Assembly (NCBI GenBank): GCA_033675265.1
Contig: JAUJYZ010001255.1
Span: 152,665 to 216,664 of the forward strand
Reading direction: 5' to 3'
DNA length: 64,000 nucleotides
Origin: Actinostola sp. cb2023
Taxonomy: Eukaryota > Cnidaria > Anthozoa > Actiniaria > Actinostolidae
Part shown: piece after piece, positions 58,895 to 64,000 of the stretch
Position numbering within the stretch: the first letter of the stretch is position 1
Layout of the letters: every line of letters starts with the position of its first letter
Position numbers and translations under genes: made by a program
Notes under the pieces: generated by a model
What the model was told of the DNA's origin: nothing
The model's input: only the letters and a program-made list of their open reading frames with translations
Database searches by the model: none

Positions 58895-59110
58895 GAGCGT
58901 AATCTCGCAATCTGATTGGCTCTCAGCCATTGTCAATAAGAGTTTTTACAACAATATTTACTCAGGAAAGCGGAAGAGGTTCCCAAAACGACAGATAAAT
59001 TTGAAAGAAAACCTGATTCAAACGCGCACTGGTTCCGTGCGCGAGCGAAACGTCATGCTATGTGTCTGTCCTCTTATCCAATCAGCGTGCGAGAAATTTG
59101 ACAAATGTTG
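58895..59110. mobile_element. Family C repeat, second copy
   Basis: It shares tttgaaagaaaacctgattc, ttccgtgcgcgagcgaa and ccaatcagcgtgcgagaaat with 54375-54510. Confidence 0.6.
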
Positions 59111-59112
59111 TA

Positions 59113-59195
59113 ATACAGGTATATACAGGTAAGGTATACAGGTATGGTATTTACAGGTATGGTATTTACAGGTATGGTATTTACAGGTATGGTAT
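59113..59195 (+). repeat. GGTATTTACAGGTAT short array
   Basis: ggtatggtatttaca is repeated four times. It is the reverse-complement relative of the ccatacctgtata variant of the large satellite. Confidence 0.85.
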
Positions 59196-59458
59196 ACACC
59201 TATTTCAAAAAAGGTTGTCAGCAGAGAGAAAGGAGATAGGAGAATGCTTATTCAAAGACCAAAGTTGACTGCTGGCCAGTTTAAATTATCCTATTTTGGT
59301 TTCGTAATAATTACTTTAACTGAAAGCTTTATGAACTAAATTGTCAGGTTATTTGCATATACATACACATCTATAGTTCCATCTGGTCTTAGAATGACCA
59401 TTCGCCATTCTCCTATCGCCTTTCTCTCTGACAACCTTTTTCGAAACAAGTGTATACA
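59192..59458. mobile_element. MITE with about 55-bp inverted ends
   Basis: Left: gtatacacctatttcaaaaa, ggttgtcagcagagagaaag, gagataggagaatg. The same returns inverted at 59405-59458. AT-rich core. Confidence 0.8.
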
Positions 59459-59759
59459 GGTTAACAAATCGCAAGCGGTTTTCCATTGTCTGTAAAGTAC
59501 AAACAATATGGAATTGTTAAATATACCTGTAAATACTATACCTGTTTAGTATAATTTTAGACAGTGAATATAGAGTTTCGCGCGCTGTGATTGGTCGAGC
59601 GACCAGTGATTATGAGACGATAATCACCGTTCGAGAGCGGAAGTAAATCAGCAACGCGAGAGTACCAATAAAACGGGTTTTTTTATCCTGAATTTCGTCT
59701 TTTCTCTGATATTCAAGTCTAAAATGTATATACAGAACAAATGTTCGGAAAAATCAGAC

Positions 59760-59831
59760 GCCTCGAGCGGGATTCGAACCCACGACACCCCGATTTCATG
59801 ACAGGTGCTCTACCCACTGAGCTACAGAGGC
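59760..59831 (-). tRNA. tRNA-like sequence (degenerate; pseudo-tRNA or SINE head)
   Basis: Read on the minus strand: GCCTCTG acceptor half, TAGCTCAGTGGGTAGAGC D arm and GTGGGTTCGAATCCCGC T arm are good (both polymerase III boxes intact). The anticodon arm is poorly paired, its loop lacks U33 in the simplest fold, and the acceptor has a T-C mismatch. No amino acid assigned. Confidence 0.55.
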
Positions 59832-59960
59832 AACTACAGTGGCGTGGAGTTCAAATTAGCTCAAAGACGCTGATTTTAACCGAAAATTATACTAAGACAA
59901 TTATTCGCCGAAGGCGAAGTGATTATCAGTGAATCATTCACCATAATCACTGAGCCTGAG

Positions 59961-62900
59961 GTATATACCATACCTATATATCATACATGTATATATACCA
60001 TACCTATATACCATACCTATATACCATACCTGTATATATACCATACCTGTATATATACCATACCTATATACCATACATGTATATATACCATACCTATATA
60101 CCATACCTATATACCATACATGTATATATACCATACCTGTATATATACCATACCTATATACCATACATGTATATATACCATACCTATATACCATACCTGT
60201 ATATACCATACCTATATACCATACATGTATATATACCATACCTATATACCATACCTGTATATACCATACCTATATACCATACCTATATACCATACCTATA
60301 TACCATACCTGTATATACCATACCTGTATATACCATACCTATATACCATACCTATATACCATACCTGTATATACCATACCTATATACCATACCTATATAC
60401 CATACCTATATACCATACCTATATACCATACCTATATACCATACCTGTATATATACCATACCTGTATATACCATACCTGTATATACCATACCTATACCAT
60501 ACCTATATACCATACCTGTATATACCATATACCTATATACCATACCTATATACCATACCTGTATATACCATACCTATATACCATACCTATATACCATACC
60601 TATATACCATACCTGTATATACCATACCTATATACCATACCTATATACCATACCTATATACCATACCTATATACCATACCTATATACCATACCTATATAC
60701 CATACCTATATACCATACCTATATACCATACCTATATACCATACCTATATACCATACCTATATACCATACCTATATACCATACCTATATACCATACCTAT
60801 ATACCATACCTATATACCTACCATACCTATATACCATACCTATATACCATACCTATATACCATACCTATACCATACCTATACCATACCTATATACCATAC
60901 CTATATACCATACCTATATACCATACCTATATACCATACCTATATACCATACCTATATACCATACCATACATACCTATATACCATACCTATATACCATAT
61001 ATATACCTATATATACCTATATACCACACCTATATACCATACCTGTATATACCATACCTATATACCATACCTGTATATACCATACCTATATACCATACCT
61101 ATATACCATACCTATATACCATACCTATATACCATACCTATATACCATACCTATATACCATACTATACCTATATACCATACCTATATACCATACCATACC
61201 TATATACCATACCTATATACCATACCTATATACCATACCTATATACCATACCTATATACCTATACCTATATACCATACCTATATACCATACCTATATACC
61301 ATACCTATATACCATACCTATATACCATACCTATATACCATACCTATATACCATACCTATATACCATACCTATATACCATACCTATATACAATACCTATA
61401 TACCATACCTATATACCATACCTATATACCATACCTATATACCATACCTATATACCATACCTATATACCATACCTATATACCATACCTATATACCATACC
61501 TATATACCATACCTATATACCATACCTATATACCATACCTATATACCATACCTATATACCACACCTATATACCATACCTATATACCATACCTATATACCA
61601 TACCTATATACCATATATATACCATACCTATATACCATACCTATATACCATACCTATATACCATATACCTATATACCATACCTATATACCATACCTATAT
61701 ACCATACCTATATACCATACCTATATACCATACCTATATACCATACCTATATACCATACCTATATACCATACCTATATACCATACCTATATACCATACCT
61801 ATATACTATATACCTATATACCATACCTATATACCATACCTATATACCATACCTATATATATACCATACCTACCTATATACCATACCTATATACCATACC
61901 TATATACCATACCATACCTATATACCATACCTATATACCATACCTATATACCATACCTATATACCATACCTATATACCATACCTATATACCATACCTATA
62001 TACCATACCTATATACCATACCTATATACCATACCTATATACCATACCTATATACCATACCTATATACCATACCTATTACCATACCCATACCTATATACC
62101 ATACCTATATACCATACCTATATATACCTATACCCATACCTATATACCATACCTATATACCATACCTATATACCATACCTATATACCATACCTATATACC
62201 ATACCTATATACCATACCTATATACCATACCTATATACCTATATACCTATATACCATACCTATATACCATACCTATATACCATACCTATATACCATACCT
62301 ATATACCATACCTATATACCATACTATATATACCATACCTATATACCATACCTATATACCATACCTATATACCATACCTATATACCATACCTATATACCA
62401 TACCTATATATACTATATACCTATATACCATACCTATATACCATACCTATATACCATACCTATATACCATACCATATATACCATACCTATATACCATACC
62501 TATATACCATACCTATATACCATACCTATATACCATACCTATATATACCTATACCATACCTATATACCATACCTATATACCCATACCTATATACCATACC
62601 TATATACCATACCTATATACCATACCTATATACCATACCTATATACCATACCTATATACCATACCTATATACCATACCTATATACCATACCTATATACTA
62701 TATACATATACCATACCTATATACCATACCTATATACCATACCTATATACCATACCTATATATACCATACCTATATACCATACCTATATACCATACCTAT
62801 ATACCATACCTATATACCATACCTATATACCATACCATACCATACCTATATACCATACCTATATACCATACCTATATACCATACCTATATACCATACCTA

Positions 62901-64000
62901 TATACCATACCTATATACCATACCTATATACCTATATACCTATATACCATACCTATATACCATACCTATATACCATACCTATATACCATACCTATATACC
63001 ATACCTATATACCATACCTATATACCATACCTATATACCATACCTATATATACCTATATACCATACCCTATACCATACCTATATACCATACCTATATACC
63101 ATACCTATATACCATACCTATATACCATACCTATATACCATACCTATACCATACCATACCTATATACCATACCTATATACCATACCTATATACCTATATA
63201 CCATACCTATATACCATACCTATATACCATACTATATATACCATACCTATATACCATACCTATACCATACCTATATACCATACCTATATATACCTATATA
63301 CCATACCTATATACCATACCTATATACCATACCTATATACCATACCTATATACCATACCTATATACCATACCTATATACCATACCTATATACCATACCTA
63401 TATACCATACCTATATACCATACCATATACCATACCCATACCTATATACCATACCTATATACCATACCTATACCATACCTATATACCATACCTATATACC
63501 ATACCATATATACCATACCTATATACCATACCTATACCATACCATACCTATATACCATACCTATATATATACCTATATACCATATACCTACCTATATATA
63601 CCTATACCTATACCATACCTATATACCATACCTATATACCATACCATATATACCATACCTATATATACCATACCTATATACCATACCTATATACCATACC
63701 TATATACCATACCTATATACCATACCTATATACCATACCTATATACCTATATACCATACCTATATATACCATACCATACCTATATATACCTATATACCAT
63801 ACCTATATATACCATACCTATATACCATACCTATATACCTATATATACCATACCTATATACCTATATACCATACCTATATACCATACCTATATACCATAC
63901 CTATATACCATACCTATATACCATACCTATATACCATACCTATATACCATACCTATATACCATACCTATATACCATACCTATATACCATACCTATATACC
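59961..64000 (+). repeat. 13-bp satellite CCATACCTATATA, over 4 kb, runs off window
   Basis: About 300 units. The first 600 bases mix ccatacctgtatata and ccatacatgtatata variants; from about 60560 the 13-mer dominates, with occasional deletions and fused units. The array lies in alkaline phosphatase intron 2. Confidence 0.97.

Larger units (their letters stand above)
58847..64000 (+). other. Alkaline phosphatase intron 2 (runs off window)
   Basis: At least 5.15 kb. It has a family C fragment, a MITE, a tRNA-like sequence and then satellite to the window end. No further phosphatase exon is visible. Confidence 0.8.

Noticed and set aside
59741..60239. Frames over the tRNA-like sequence and the satellite edge
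   Set aside because: The first is a translation of the tRNA-like sequence, the second of the 13-bp satellite.

Overview
The window is animal nuclear DNA. It is AT-rich, has many introns, is crowded with transposon hairpins and tandem repeats, and carries three protein-coding genes, all on the + strand. Protein content (a full Islet LIM-homeodomain factor, a full SCAPER, the start of a secreted alkaline phosphatase) and repeat style suggest a marine invertebrate, most likely an anthozoan cnidarian such as a coral. The taxon is inference; the metazoan origin is clear.

Layout. (1) 1168-15349: Islet LIM-homeobox gene in six coding exons, 346 codons plus stop, reading through every junction in phase. 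The first exon is the least certain and leaves an 8.6 kb first intron. (2) 15350-24279: intergenic, with no gene I can support; it holds a 93-bp duplication, a pyrimidine-rich tract and two inverted-repeat elements next to the SCAPER promoter. (3) 24280-52485: SCAPER in 34 coding exons, 1467 codons plus stop, open and in phase from start to stop. It includes the N-terminal domain, an acidic/coiled-coil region, a C2H2 zinc finger and a helical C-terminal half. One intron contains an intact tRNA-Lys(CUU) gene. (4) 52486-54013: short intergenic gap with a foldback element. (5) 54014 to beyond 64000: the first two coding exons of an alkaline phosphatase (signal peptide, metal-binding Asp, nucleophile Ser). 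Its second intron enters a 13-bp satellite that fills the last 4 kb and runs off the window.

The three genes are functionally unrelated neighbours: a neural/endocrine transcription factor, an ER/cilium-associated cyclin A partner, and a secreted or GPI-anchored phosphatase.

The most unusual signal is in the SCAPER introns. About fifteen carry their own, mostly unrelated, tandem array (units of 3 to about 60 bp). Most arrays start within about 130 nt of the 5' splice site, and three have the splice donor as their first repeat unit; in one of these the repeat includes the end of the exon. A second theme is a set of foldback elements with pogo/Tigger-like ends that contain 17-bp arrays related to their own termini.
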